Of a stretch of 64,000 bases of DNA, positions 53,074 to 61,918 are shown piece after piece. The position numbers and the translations under genes were made by a program. The stretch's first letter is position 1. Each line of letters begins with the position of its first letter. Source of the stretch: Metabacillus niabensis (GTDB taxonomy: Bacteria; Bacillota; Bacilli; Bacillales; Bacillaceae); contig NZ_JAIVLH010000008.1 in NCBI RefSeq assembly GCF_020524345.1, positions 1 to 64,000 on the forward strand, given 5' to 3'. The notes beneath the pieces were generated by a model that was given only the letters and a program-made list of their open reading frames with translations, was not told the origin of the DNA and ran no database searches.

Positions 53074-53367
53074 ATGATTCAACGTACAGTTCTATTAAAA
53101 TTCAGTGACGAAACAACACAAGAACAGCTTCAGGAAGTCATCAAACGTTTTAAAGCATTAGAAGAGGTATTAACCGGGCTTGTAGAAATTCAAGCAGGAT
53201 TCAACCTCGCTGAAAAAAGCAAGGAGTATCAAGTCATTCTTATGGTTCGATTTGAGGATCAAGCTGCATTGGATGCATATTCTGCAAACGAAGATCATCA
53301 AGCAGTTGCAGCATTTATCCGTGAGTCTGGCAGACTTGATAGTATTGGGGTAGATATTGAGATTTAA
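53074..53367 (+). CDS. Dabb family protein (stress-responsive alpha/beta barrel)
   Basis: This 97-residue protein forms a ferredoxin-like dimeric alpha/beta barrel. Hallmarks are IQRTVLLKFSDETTQEQL at the N-terminus, LVEIQAGFNLAEKSKEYQVILMVRFEDQAALDAY in the centre and HQAVAAFIR near the end. Members include stress proteins and some cyclases or monooxygenases. No function can be fixed. GGAGAG lies before the ATG. Single gene, followed by array C. Confidence 0.85.
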   Translation: MIQRTVLLKFSDETTQEQLQEVIKRFKALEEVLTGLVEIQAGFNLAEKSKEYQVILMVRFEDQAALDAYSANEDHQAVAAFIRESGRLDSIGVDIEI

Positions 53368-53432
53368 GCATGTTTGAGGAGGGTGCTATATTGTGCCCTT
53401 CTTATTTTTCATCTTTTTTCTATTTGAAGGGC

Positions 53433-53650
53433 TGTCATCACCTCTTTATGAAAGACGTTTCTTCATTGAATGGAGTCCTCTTTGTCTTTCAGCACCTCGA
53501 TGAAAGACATTTTTCCTTTCATCGCACCCCTCTTTGTCTTTCAGCACCTCGATGAAAGACATTTTTCCTTTCATCGCATCCCTCTTTGTCTTTCAGCACC
53601 TCGATGAAAGACATTTTCACGCTAAAATGCACTCTACTTTGTCCTTCACC
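53433..53650. repeat. 52-bp tandem array C (TGTCTTTCAGC core)
   Basis: Cores start at 53433 (degenerate), 53483, 53535, 53587 and 53640; the well-kept steps are exactly 52 bp. Each unit reads TGTCTTTCAGCACCTCGATG followed by AAAGACATTTT, so TGTCTTTCA faces TGAAAGACA as an inverted repeat. It shares period and core with arrays at 127 and 35499. The 372-bp gap 53368-53739 holds nothing else except the bceR upstream region. Confidence 0.9.
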
Positions 53651-53739
53651 CCTCACCAAAAGCAATAATGATAGAAAAAAGGAATTTTTTACTATAAACT
53701 TTACCTATCAGATAAATTTATGTCAGTGTGGTGAAAGCA

Positions 53740-54432
53740 GTGTTTAAAATATTGTTAATTGAGGATGATAGGTCTTTATTTCATGAGGTCAAAGAGCGAT
53801 TGGCCGGATGGTCATATGATGTGGAAGGAATTCACGATTTTAATAAGGTTATGCAGGAGTTCACTGAACATAAGCCTGACCTTGTCATCATTGATATTCA
53901 ATTGCCTAAGTTTGATGGATTTCATTGGTGTCGATTGATTCGAAGTGTTTCAAAGGTTCCCATTATCTTTTTATCGTCACGGGATCATCCGACCGATATG
54001 GTTATGTCCATGCAGCTGGGGGCAGATGATTTTGTTCAAAAGCCCTTTCACTTCGATGTTCTCATTGCGAAAATTCAAGCTATTTTACGTCGCGTGTATG
54101 ACTATAGTACAGAACAAACGAATGTGAAAACATGGTGTAATGCTACTGTTGATTTCGAAAAAAACACAGTATTCAATGAGGCTGGAACAATTGAATTAAC
54201 CAAAAATGAGATGTTTATTTTAAAGCTTCTTATTCAACATAAGAACAATATTGTCAGCCGGGAAAACATCATCAATAGCTTATGGGATGATAAACGATTT
54301 GTAAGTGATAATACATTAACCGTTAATGTCAATCGACTTCGAAAACGGTTAGATGAGATAGGATTAGGACAGAATATAGAAACAAAGGTAGGACAAGGAT
54401 ATCGTGCGATTGAACAGGACATCTATGATTAA
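53740..54432 (+). CDS. bceR: Response regulator BceR
   Basis: This 230-residue OmpR-family regulator has a receiver domain with the acidic pair LLIEDDRS, phospho-acceptor Asp in LVIIDIQLPKFDGFHW and Lys in FVQKPFHFD. The winged-helix effector (about 130-225) ends VNRLRKRLDEIGLGQNIETKVGQGYRA. It is very close to B. subtilis BceR. GTG 53740 is chosen as start by likeness (MFKILLIEDD) and because GTGGTG lies 6 nt upstream. In-frame GTGs at 53728 and 53731 overlap that box. The stop overlaps bceS. Confidence 0.93.
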   Translation: MFKILLIEDDRSLFHEVKERLAGWSYDVEGIHDFNKVMQEFTEHKPDLVIIDIQLPKFDGFHWCRLIRSVSKVPIIFLSSRDHPTDMVMSMQLGADDFVQKPFHFDVLIAKIQAILRRVYDYSTEQTNVKTWCNATVDFEKNTVFNEAGTIELTKNEMFILKLLIQHKNNIVSRENIINSLWDDKRFVSDNTLTVNVNRLRKRLDEIGLGQNIETKVGQGYRAIEQDIYD

Positions 54433-55429
54433 AGAGTTTTTAATTGAAAGAATTAGTTGGATTCTGTTCATTTTTGTCATGCAGCTTCTCATCCTGTTTG
54501 TTGCTTACCTTGATCCAGTACTGACACTTAAACCCATACTTTATATTGTCTTTATTATCACATTACTTTTTATCATTTTTCTTATTTTCCGATACAACAA
54601 GGAAACGAAATTTTATAAATTGTTACGAGAACGGGAAAATAACTTTGATTCAACAGATTTACCCAATCCTGAAACGCCCTTTGAGGAGATCATTGCTACA
54701 AGCAGCACTGAACAAACAGAAAGATTAAAACAATTAGCTTCTCAAAATAAAATAATTCTTGAGCAGGAAAAAGATGAGCTCCTGTCATGGATTCATGAAG
54801 TAAAAACTCCGTTAACAGCTATGCACTTGATTTTTGATAGGATTGAAGATCAAAAACTCAAGTCAGATGTAACATATGAGTGGCTAAGAATTCATTTATT
54901 ACTGGATCAGCAGCTTCATCAAAAAAGAATAAGTTTTATCGAGAATGACTTACATATAGAAAAAACTGATTTAGAGCAGTTACTTTTTGATGAAATCAAG
55001 ACTTTACAAACCTGGTGTATACAAAAAAGGATAGGTTTTGATCTTAACTTAAATACAACCGAAGTGTTAACAGATGCAAAGTGGCTTGCCTTTATATTGA
55101 GACAGCTTTTAACTAATGCTGTTAAGTATAGTGAAGACTCAGATATTATTGTAAAAAGCCTTACCGAAAACAATCAGGTCATCCTACAAATATCTGACTC
55201 CGGCCGGGGTATTGATCCAAAAGATATTTCACGTATATTTGACAAAGGCTTCACTTCTACTACCAATCATTCTGATCAATCTTCTACTGGAATGGGCTTA
55301 TATTTAGCTAAAAAGGTAGCCCAAACCTTGCATATTCATATAGAGGTAGAGTCGACATTATATGTTGGGACAACCTTTACACTGATCTTTTCAAAGAGAA
55401 ATGAATTTATAGATGTGATGGGCATGTGA
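54425..55429 (+). CDS. bceS: Sensor histidine kinase BceS (intramembrane-sensing)
   Basis: This 334-residue kinase has two N-terminal membrane helices with almost no extracellular loop (residues about 12-60), then a DHp domain with the phospho-His in SWIHEVKTPLTAM and a HATPase domain (LLTNAVKYS, DSGRGIDP, STGMGLYLAKK). Kinases of this type cannot bind peptides themselves; they read the flux state of the BceAB transporter. The ATG at 54425 overlaps bceR by 8 nt and the length equals that of B. subtilis BceS. Confidence 0.93.
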   Translation: MIKEFLIERISWILFIFVMQLLILFVAYLDPVLTLKPILYIVFIITLLFIIFLIFRYNKETKFYKLLRERENNFDSTDLPNPETPFEEIIATSSTEQTERLKQLASQNKIILEQEKDELLSWIHEVKTPLTAMHLIFDRIEDQKLKSDVTYEWLRIHLLLDQQLHQKRISFIENDLHIEKTDLEQLLFDEIKTLQTWCIQKRIGFDLNLNTTEVLTDAKWLAFILRQLLTNAVKYSEDSDIIVKSLTENNQVILQISDSGRGIDPKDISRIFDKGFTSTTNHSDQSSTGMGLYLAKKVAQTLHIHIEVESTLYVGTTFTLIFSKRNEFIDVMGM

Positions 55430-55451
55430 CAACATTGTCACATGCTTTTTT
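55422..55451 (+). terminator. bceRS terminator overlapping a perfect BceR-type operator
   Basis: GCATGTGACA pairs with TGTCACATGC around ACAT, then TTTTTTA: a good intrinsic terminator after bceS. Its centre TGACA-ACAT-TGTCA (55427-55440) also fits the Bce-type operator TNACA-N4-TGTNA. It lies about 72 bp before the predicted bceA start point. One palindrome may thus stop bceRS transcripts and activate bceAB. Confidence 0.7.
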
Positions 55452-55493
55452 ATTTTGTTAGCTTAATCGAAGGAAATGGTTTCTCTCCCTTTT

Positions 55494-55499
55494 TATAAT
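55494..55499 (+). promoter_or_regulatory. bceA promoter -10 box
   Basis: TATAAT at 55494-55499 with a poor -35 region (TGGTTT near 55477), as expected for an activator-dependent promoter under BceR control. The bceA ATG is at 55534, with AAGGAG upstream. Confidence 0.65.
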
Positions 55500-55533
55500 G
55501 AAAGTATCATTTTTAAGTTAAGGAGTTTTTACA

Positions 55534-56295
55534 ATGAAAGTATTAGAAGCTACGAAAATTCATAAAAGCTTTGGAAATAAGTTCAATAAACAGGAAGTGT
55601 TAAAAGGAATAGATATTAGTATTCAAGAAGGTGAATTTGTCAGCATCATGGGTGCTTCAGGATCTGGAAAAACAACCTTACTTAATGTTCTTTCATCAAT
55701 TGACCGTGTGAGTGATGGCACAATATTCATACAAGGAAAAGAAATGACAAAAATGAAAGAGAAGCAATTGGCTGAATTTCGGAAGCATCATCTTGGATTT
55801 ATCTTTCAGGAATATAACCTACTCGACACTTTAACAGTGAAGGAAAATATATTATTGCCATTATCAATTACAAAAACTCCACGAAAAGAAGCAAATGAAA
55901 AGTTTGAAGCTTTAGCTACACAACTTGGAATTCATGAACTGCATAACAAATATCCAAATGAAATCTCCGGCGGACAAAAACAACGTACATCTGCTGCAAG
56001 GGCATTTGTTCACAACCCTAGTATTATTTTTGCTGATGAGCCTACGGGTGCACTTGATTCAAAATCGGCTTCAGATTTATTGCAAAAGCTAAGTGAGTTA
56101 AACCAAAAGCGTAAAGCAACGATCGTTATGGTTACACATGATCCAACTGCAGCAAGCTTTTGTCACAGAGTTATCTTTATTAAAGATGGCCAAATTTACA
56201 CCCAATTGCATAAAGGTGTCCAGGAAAGACAAGAGTTCTTTAAAGACATTATTAAAACCCAAGGTGTTCTAGGCGGTGTACAATATGAGCACTAA
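55534..56295 (+). CDS. bceA: Antimicrobial peptide ABC transporter ATPase BceA
   Basis: This 253-residue ABC ATPase of the MacB-like branch has Walker [12 protein letters not shown], the Q-loop in FIFQEYNLL, signature [10 protein letters not shown] and Walker [13 protein letters not shown]. Length equals B. subtilis BceA. AAGGAG lies before the ATG. It works with BceB to free lipid II-cycle intermediates from bacitracin-type peptides and to signal to BceS. Its stop overlaps the bceB start. Confidence 0.94.
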   Translation: MKVLEATKIHKSFGNKFNKQEVLKGIDISIQEGEFVSIMGASGSGKTTLLNVLSSIDRVSDGTIFIQGKEMTKMKEKQLAEFRKHHLGFIFQEYNLLDTLTVKENILLPLSITKTPRKEANEKFEALATQLGIHELHNKYPNEISGGQKQRTSAARAFVHNPSIIFADEPTGALDSKSASDLLQKLSELNQKRKATIVMVTHDPTAASFCHRVIFIKDGQIYTQLHKGVQERQEFFKDIIKTQGVLGGVQYEH

Positions 56296-58231
56296 TCAAC
56301 TAATTGTTCGTAACTTAAAGAAAAATATTAAAAATTACTCTCTCTATGCATTTGCCTTAATCTTCACGGTTGCTCTATACTTTTCATTTGTTACTTTACA
56401 GTATGATCCTGCCATGGATGCTGCAAAGGGATCTATTAAAGGTGGAGCCGCTATTAAATCGGCTTCGATTCTACTTGTTGCCATTGTCGGTGTTTTTCTC
56501 TTATATGCAAATACCATCTTTATTAAAAGACGAAGTAAAGAAATTGGTTTATTTCAATTAATTGGAATGACCAAACAAGAGATTTTTCGAATATTAAGTA
56601 TGGAAAATATAATTTTATATTTCAGTTCATTAATTGTTGGAATATTTATAGGGTTTTCCTTTTCAAAACTGATTACACTGATCTTATTTAAAGTCACTGC
56701 CGTAGAAAGCGTCGCATCACTTCGCTTTTCCACACAGGCTTTTATCCAAACAATTATCGTTTTTAGTGCCATCTACCTTGTCATTATGGCAATGAACTTC
56801 CTTTTTATAAAGAAACAGAGCATCCTGTCACTTTTTAAAGTAACGTCTTCATCAGAAGGAAAAGTGAAGAAGATCTCTGTAGTTGAAATTCTAATTGGTA
56901 TTCTCGGGTTGACTCTTGTTATCTCAGGCTATTATGTCTCCTCGAAATTATTCGATGGAGATTTTACATCAATGAATGCATTGTTTTTAGCAATGGTGTT
57001 TATCCTTGGTTCCGTTATTATTGGAACTTACCTATTTTACAAAGGCTCTGTTCGTTTTATTGCCAATGTGATACGTAAGAAAAAACAAGGATATCTGAAT
57101 ATCCATGAAGTGTTGTCTCTTTCTTCTATTATGTTTCGGATGAGGTCAAATGCCATGTTATTAACAATTATCACAACAGTTTCTGCCCTTGCCATCGGAT
57201 TATTATCACTCAGTTATATCTCTTATTATTCAGCTGAACAGATGGCTATTAACAATGTTCCTGACGATTTTTCCTTTACGATTGAAAAAGATGCAGAATT
57301 ATTTAAACAAAAATTAACAGAGCAGAATATAGAGCATGAAGAAACATTAATCCCTGTTCTTCAAGCAAATGTTAATGTGGGTAATATCATGAATACGAAG
57401 CTTGAGGGATTAAATACTGATCCCAATTCTATGCAGATACCTGTTGTGAGTGATAAATTTATTGAAGGTATTGATGTTTCATCAGATGAAACGGTCTTTA
57501 CAGGTTATAATGATCTTCTTCAAAGTTTTATGGGATTAAAAAACTCTGGTGAAATTACGTTTGTTGGTAAAAAAGATGAAATTGAACAACAATACTTGGG
57601 TCTTGAGAAGGCATATCCAGTTTCCTGGTACTTCACTAGTGGCGGATTACCAACTGCCATCGTTGATGAATCTACGTTCCAGCAAATTGAAAAGGACCTT
57701 GTCAAGGATATTCAAAGAGAATCAAGTCAATATATTGGAATCAGTTTAATAAATAAAGATGATATCCAAGCAGCAAACGATTTATTTAATGACCTTGGCT
57801 TTGACGAAAGTGAGGATCATGATTCACAGCTTAATTTAAGCAACAGTCAGAAAAATCAAATGGGCCTTATTATGTTTATTGTTGGCTTCTTAGGGTTAAC
57901 CTTCCTCATCACATCCGGATGTATCCTTTACTTCAAGCAGATGGATGAAAGTGAAGATGAAAGACCAAATTATACAATCTTGCGAAAGCTTGGCTTTACT
58001 CAAACCGACCTACTAAAAGGGATTCAGGTAAAACAGGTTTATAATTTTGGAATTCCACTAATCATTGGCCTTCTGCATAGCTACTTTGCTGTACAATCAG
58101 GCTGGTTCTTATTCGGAACAGAGGTTTGGACACCAATGTTAATTGTCATGGGGCTATACACAGTCTTGTATTCTATCTTTGCAGTTCTATCAATTATGTA
58201 TGATAAAAATGTGATTAAGAGTGCTTTATAA
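56285..58231 (+). CDS. bceB: Antimicrobial peptide ABC transporter permease BceB
   Basis: This 648-residue permease has ten membrane helices and a large extracellular domain between helices 7 and 8 (about residues 310-520), the region that decides peptide specificity and signalling. Conserved stretches are [54 protein letters not shown] and [20 protein letters not shown] 56285 is chosen because its reading matches the BceB N-terminus. It overlaps bceA by 11 nt. The extracellular domain is much less conserved than the membrane parts, so the peptide spectrum may differ from bacitracin. Confidence 0.92.
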   Translation: MSTNQLIVRNLKKNIKNYSLYAFALIFTVALYFSFVTLQYDPAMDAAKGSIKGGAAIKSASILLVAIVGVFLLYANTIFIKRRSKEIGLFQLIGMTKQEIFRILSMENIILYFSSLIVGIFIGFSFSKLITLILFKVTAVESVASLRFSTQAFIQTIIVFSAIYLVIMAMNFLFIKKQSILSLFKVTSSSEGKVKKISVVEILIGILGLTLVISGYYVSSKLFDGDFTSMNALFLAMVFILGSVIIGTYLFYKGSVRFIANVIRKKKQGYLNIHEVLSLSSIMFRMRSNAMLLTIITTVSALAIGLLSLSYISYYSAEQMAINNVPDDFSFTIEKDAELFKQKLTEQNIEHEETLIPVLQANVNVGNIMNTKLEGLNTDPNSMQIPVVSDKFIEGIDVSSDETVFTGYNDLLQSFMGLKNSGEITFVGKKDEIEQQYLGLEKAYPVSWYFTSGGLPTAIVDESTFQQIEKDLVKDIQRESSQYIGISLINKDDIQAANDLFNDLGFDESEDHDSQLNLSNSQKNQMGLIMFIVGFLGLTFLITSGCILYFKQMDESEDERPNYTILRKLGFTQTDLLKGIQVKQVYNFGIPLIIGLLHSYFAVQSGWFLFGTEVWTPMLIVMGLYTVLYSIFAVLSIMYDKNVIKSAL

Positions 58232-58240
58232 ACATTATGA

Positions 58241-58264
58241 AGGGGACATTGTCCTCTTTTTTGA
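58241..58264 (+). terminator. bceAB terminator
   Basis: AGGGGAC pairs with GTCCTCT (one G-T pair) around ATT, followed by TTTTTTG. Confidence 0.85.
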
Positions 58265-58313
58265 TTTTTTGAAAAATAATAGATTTATTACTCACCTACT
58301 AGAAAGACATTGA

Positions 58314-58338
58314 TATAATAGATGTGTTAAGCGCTTAC
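58314..58338 (+). promoter_or_regulatory. GH43 gene promoter with a LacI/CcpA-type operator
   Basis: TATAAT at 58314-58319 is a likely -10 box. GTTAAGCGCTTAC (58326-58338), a palindrome centred on GC as bound by LacI-family proteins, covers the start point. It matches the 14-base cre consensus at about 11 positions, so CcpA or a dedicated LacI-type repressor could bind. Confidence 0.6.
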
Positions 58339-58365
58339 TAATCTTTCTGTATAAGGGGTAATCAA

Positions 58366-59349
58366 ATGGAAACGAAAACAAAGCCAAATAAACCGATTGT
58401 GGAACATATTTTCACAGCAGATCCATCAGCACATGTATTTGAGGGGAAACTGTATATTTATCCGTCCCATGACCTTGATCATGACGAACCATCGAATGAT
58501 AATGGGGATCAGTATAAAATGGAGGATTATCATGTTCTTTCAATGGACAATTTTGATTCTCCATGTGTTGATCATGGTGAAGTTCTTCATCTAAAGGATA
58601 TTCCATGGGCAAAGAAACAGCTTTGGGCACCTGATGCTGCTTATAAAAACGACACCTATTATTTATTTTTTCCGGCACGGGACCAAAATGAAATTTTTAG
58701 ACTAGGTGTAGCAACAAGCAATAATCCTGCAGGTCCTTTCACACCACAAGAAAACTACATACCTGGCAGCTTTAGTATAGATCCTGCTGTTTTGGTAGAT
58801 GACGACAACAAAGCTTATGTTTATTTTGGCGGTCTTTGGGGTGGCCAGCTTGAAAAGTGGAAAACAGGTACATTTGATCCAAATGGCAAAGAACCGGCTG
58901 CAGAAGAACCAGCACTAGGGCCAATTGTAGCTGAGTTATCAGAAGATATGCTTTCCTTTAAAGGAAAACCCCAAGAGATCTCAATTGTTGATGAAAATGG
59001 AGATCCAATTTTAGCGGGTGATGAAGATAGACGATTTTTTGAAGGAGCTTGGGTCCATAAATATAATGGTTATTACTACCTCTCTTACTCAACAGGTACA
59101 ACTCATTATATTGTGTATGCCATGAGTAAAAACCCACAAGGCCCTTTCGTCTATAAAGGGAAAATTCTTACTCCTGTAATCGGCTGGACAACACACCATT
59201 CCATTGTTCAATTTGAGGATAAGTGGTATTTGTTCTATCATGATTCTTCATTATCAGATGGTGTGAACCATAAACGAAGTGTGAAATACTCAGAACTTCA
59301 TTACAACGAAGATGGCACCATTCAGACGATTGATCCATACAAAGAGTAA
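58366..59349 (+). CDS. Glycoside hydrolase family 43 protein (xylosidase/arabinofuranosidase-like)
   Basis: This 327-residue protein fits the five-bladed beta-propeller of GH43. Expected acidic residues are the Asp in IFTADPSAHVFEGKLYIYPSHD, the Asp in SFSIDPAVLVDDDNKAYVYFGG and the Glu in RFFEGAWVHKYNGYYYLSYS. No signal peptide, so it acts on imported oligosaccharides. AAGGGG precedes the ATG. It has its own promoter and LacI/CcpA-type operator. No transporter is linked to it, so the sugar is unknown. Confidence 0.88.
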   Translation: METKTKPNKPIVEHIFTADPSAHVFEGKLYIYPSHDLDHDEPSNDNGDQYKMEDYHVLSMDNFDSPCVDHGEVLHLKDIPWAKKQLWAPDAAYKNDTYYLFFPARDQNEIFRLGVATSNNPAGPFTPQENYIPGSFSIDPAVLVDDDNKAYVYFGGLWGGQLEKWKTGTFDPNGKEPAAEEPALGPIVAELSEDMLSFKGKPQEISIVDENGDPILAGDEDRRFFEGAWVHKYNGYYYLSYSTGTTHYIVYAMSKNPQGPFVYKGKILTPVIGWTTHHSIVQFEDKWYLFYHDSSLSDGVNHKRSVKYSELHYNEDGTIQTIDPYKE

Positions 59350-59360
59350 ATGATATGTAA

Positions 59361-59395
59361 AAAGAGTAGAGGATTAACACTCTACTCTTTGCCTT
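59361..59395. terminator. Bidirectional terminator
   Basis: AAAGAGTAGAG pairs with CTCTACTCTTT around a short loop between the convergent GH43 and lipoprotein genes. The minus strand continues TTTTTACA. Confidence 0.85.
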
Positions 59396-59402
59396 GGTTT
59401 GT

Positions 59403-61505
59403 TTATTGTTCAGTTGGCGGTGCGCCTCTTTCAGGCATCTCTATACCAAGCTCTTTCAGCTGTTCTTGAGCTTCTTCCTGCGTTATTGTACCATTTCTTT
59501 GTTGTTCCATGATCTCCTGCATCTTTTGTCTTGTCTCCTCATCTAAATCAGAAAACATATCATCACGATTTCCCATATCAGGTCGGGCCTGATCACCACT
59601 TCCAGGTGCTCCACTTCCTCCAGGACCATTAGCAGCTGCTTCTGTTACACCGGATTCATTTAACCATGTGACAGTTTCAGAGATCGTAAAGTTTATTACC
59701 TTTGTTCCACCTTCAGCCTTTCCATCCGTGTATAGGCCGTTTGCTTCCTCCCCGGTTGATGTTCCTCCAGAATAAAGCGTATATGAAGCATCTTTTGTTA
59801 ATTCAGGTGAACTAATAAAGACCGTTTGATAGTCTTTAGCTGGTGTGAATCTTACTATATTTTTCCCATCACTATCTTCAAGATGAATCATTGTACCAGC
59901 TGACTGCATTTCAGGATAAGTCATTAAGACACCTGTCTGTGAAGAATCTTCAGAATGTGCTTGGCTCATACCTGAGCTTCCTACTGCTACAATAAAACCA
60001 CCTGTTATGTTAAAGCTACTATCGTAATCCACCGGACCGTTCATATTTTCTGTCGGACCATTGACGATCACAATTCCATCTTTCATGGATATGGAACCAT
60101 TGGAATCCAGTCCATCACCTTCTGCATTTACAGATATATAACCTCCATTTATTTGTAATGTCCCACTACCTTCAGCTGCAGCTGCAGGCATATCCATACC
60201 TGAAGCATCATTTCCTCCAGCAACATTAAATCCATCATCACTTGATGTAAGCTGAATTTCACCGTCTATAATTGTAATGTTTTCCCCTTCAATTCCTTCA
60301 TAACTTTTTGTGATGTCGATACTGCCACCTGTTGTGGCAACAGATGAATCAGCGTGAACTCCATCATCACCGGTAGAGATCGTAAATTCACCACCTGTTA
60401 ATGTAACATGTTGATTACTGTGGACTGCATCATCCTCAGAATCAATCGTAAAGCTTCCTCCACCTATTGCAATATCAACAGATGCTTTTAATCCTTTATA
60501 GCTTTCAGATTCTGTTTCAGTTGTTGTGGCAGTTGTACTTGTTTCTTGCCCAGGCATTCCAGGCATTCTTTCTTCATGATTACTAATCGTTTGTGGACTT
60601 CCTTCTCCGGATTTAATTGTATACGTACCATCTGTTATCCATAATGATGCAATTGATTGAATAGCATCGTTACCAGATGTAATATCAAATGCGCCACCTT
60701 CAAGTGCAATGGTTCCTTTTGATGCATCTTCATCATTTGTGGACTTGATTCCATCTCCACCTGCTTCAATCTGTATTGTCCCTTCCTTTACTGCAACAAG
60801 ATCTCGTCCCATGATTCCATCATCAACTGCATGAATGTCAATTGTTCCACCAGTAATTTTCAACTTATCTTTACTTGCAATTCCATTATTGTAATTTCCG
60901 TGAACAATTAACGATCCTGTTCCATTGATTGTAAGATCATCTTTACTGAAAATGGCCGCATTTGGCTCATCTTCAGATGAATCTTCATAAACATACTTCT
61001 CTGCATCACTTACGGTATTTTCTGTACCTTCCACAAGTGAAATTGTTGTTTTTTCTGCATTCTTCACATAAATAGCTGAACTAGTTGAGGATTGAATGTT
61101 CACTCCATTTAAGATCAGTTTTACGGTATTTTTGTCTTCCGCGTCTACAACAATTTGTCCATTATCCAATTGCCCGCTCAACACGTAAGTACCACCTGTT
61201 TTTATCGTTAGCACATTATTATCAAAAAGAACCGCAGCTGATGAATCAAAGTCTGCCTCTGTTCCATTTAATTCAATGTACGTTGGATCCTCGTTTTTCC
61301 AATCTGTATAGCTATCATCCTCTTTATAGGAAACAGCCTCACTAACCAGTTTACTTACATCTGTATTCACTACTGCACTAGTACCTGCTGTTTCTGCCTC
61401 TGTCTCACTTGTGACAGTTGTCGTGTCATTATTTGTACATGCAAATAACAAGGTTGTACTTAATAAAGTTGCAGCTAATTTATAATAAGTTGATTTTTTC
61501 TTCAT
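59403..61505 (-). CDS. Secreted lipoprotein with DUF4353 beta-helix carbohydrate-binding domain (Cthe_2159-like)
   Basis: This 700-residue lipoprotein has a signal peptide ending LLFAC (Cys23). Residues about 60-600 consist of repeats in which a short glycine turn and TI or FTI strand lead to an acidic DDG/NDA corner; I count about eight, for example AVDDGIMG, SGNDAIQS, SEDDAVHS, TGDDGVHA, SSDDGFNV and EGDGLDS. This is the pattern of Ca-binding parallel beta-helix proteins such as Clostridium thermocellum Cthe_2159, which binds cellulose and polygalacturonate. The tail (about 620-700) is rich in Gly, Pro, Gln and Glu. Its promoter carries a CiaR-type repeat, and the regulator pair is divergent. 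AAGGAGATG precedes the ATG. Confidence 0.85.
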   Translation of the reverse strand: MKKKSTYYKLAATLLSTTLLFACTNNDTTTVTSETEAETAGTSAVVNTDVSKLVSEAVSYKEDDSYTDWKNEDPTYIELNGTEADFDSSAAVLFDNNVLTIKTGGTYVLSGQLDNGQIVVDAEDKNTVKLILNGVNIQSSTSSAIYVKNAEKTTISLVEGTENTVSDAEKYVYEDSSEDEPNAAIFSKDDLTINGTGSLIVHGNYNNGIASKDKLKITGGTIDIHAVDDGIMGRDLVAVKEGTIQIEAGGDGIKSTNDEDASKGTIALEGGAFDITSGNDAIQSIASLWITDGTYTIKSGEGSPQTISNHEERMPGMPGQETSTTATTTETESESYKGLKASVDIAIGGGSFTIDSEDDAVHSNQHVTLTGGEFTISTGDDGVHADSSVATTGGSIDITKSYEGIEGENITIIDGEIQLTSSDDGFNVAGGNDASGMDMPAAAAEGSGTLQINGGYISVNAEGDGLDSNGSISMKDGIVIVNGPTENMNGPVDYDSSFNITGGFIVAVGSSGMSQAHSEDSSQTGVLMTYPEMQSAGTMIHLEDSDGKNIVRFTPAKDYQTVFISSPELTKDASYTLYSGGTSTGEEANGLYTDGKAEGGTKVINFTISETVTWLNESGVTEAAANGPGGSGAPGSGDQARPDMGNRDDMFSDLDEETRQKMQEIMEQQRNGTITQEEAQEQLKELGIEMPERGAPPTEQ

Positions 61506-61554
61506 ACCTTCATCTCCTTATCTCTCTAAAAGGATTGGTTCCCTTGTGAGTTAC

Positions 61555-61587
61555 ATTATTAAGTACGAACCTTAATAAAACCTTAAA
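61555..61587 (-). promoter_or_regulatory. CiaR-type direct repeat and -10 box of the lipoprotein gene
   Basis: Read on the minus strand: TTTAAG, 5 nt, ATTAAG, 10 nt, AATAAT. This fits NTTAAG-N5-WTTAAG exactly. The two half-sites are 11 bp apart, as expected for an OmpR-family dimer, and no normal -35 box is needed if the regulator activates. The -10 box lies about 50 nt before the lipoprotein ATG. Confidence 0.75.
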
Positions 61588-61707
61588 AATATCTTTTCAA
61601 AATAATTTTGCATTTCAACTAAATTTGGATCTATAATCAAATCTATTCTTAGTTTTTATAAAATGATTTTCTTTAAGGTTCATATTCTATGCATAAAAAA
61701 CTATTTA

Positions 61708-61838
61708 GGTTGATTGGAGCGAAAGGTGCGAGACTCCTGTGGGAGCAGCGCTGCAGGTGGGACCCCGCAGACGCAAAGTGTCGAGGAGGATCACTGCACG
61801 CCCCACGGAAAGGGAGCATCCTGTAGCGGAAATCAACC
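61708..61838. repeat. 131-bp dispersed repeat, copy 2
   Basis: It starts GGTTGATTGGAGCGAAAGGT and ends GCGGAAATCAACC. Its reverse complement aligns with 28656-28788 throughout, including CACAGGAGTCTCGCACC and CTTTCCGTGGGGCGTGC. It lies in the divergent region between the lipoprotein gene and the response regulator, between their two predicted promoters. The 413-bp gap 61506-61918 holds this repeat and the two control sites. Confidence 0.88.
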
Positions 61839-61871
61839 ACTCCCTATACTTCTTATAAAGCAATAAATTTT

Positions 61872-61904
61872 ACTAAGGCTATTTTAAAAAGTAATTAATA
61901 TAAT
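61872..61904 (+). promoter_or_regulatory. Degenerate CiaR-type repeat at the response regulator promoter
   Basis: ACTAAG, 5 nt, TTTAAA, 10 nt, TATAAT (61899-61904). One base differs from consensus in each half, but spacing and distance to -10 are the same as in the other two sites. It suggests weak autoregulation. Confidence 0.5.
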
Positions 61905-61918
61905 AGAGGTGATCAAAA

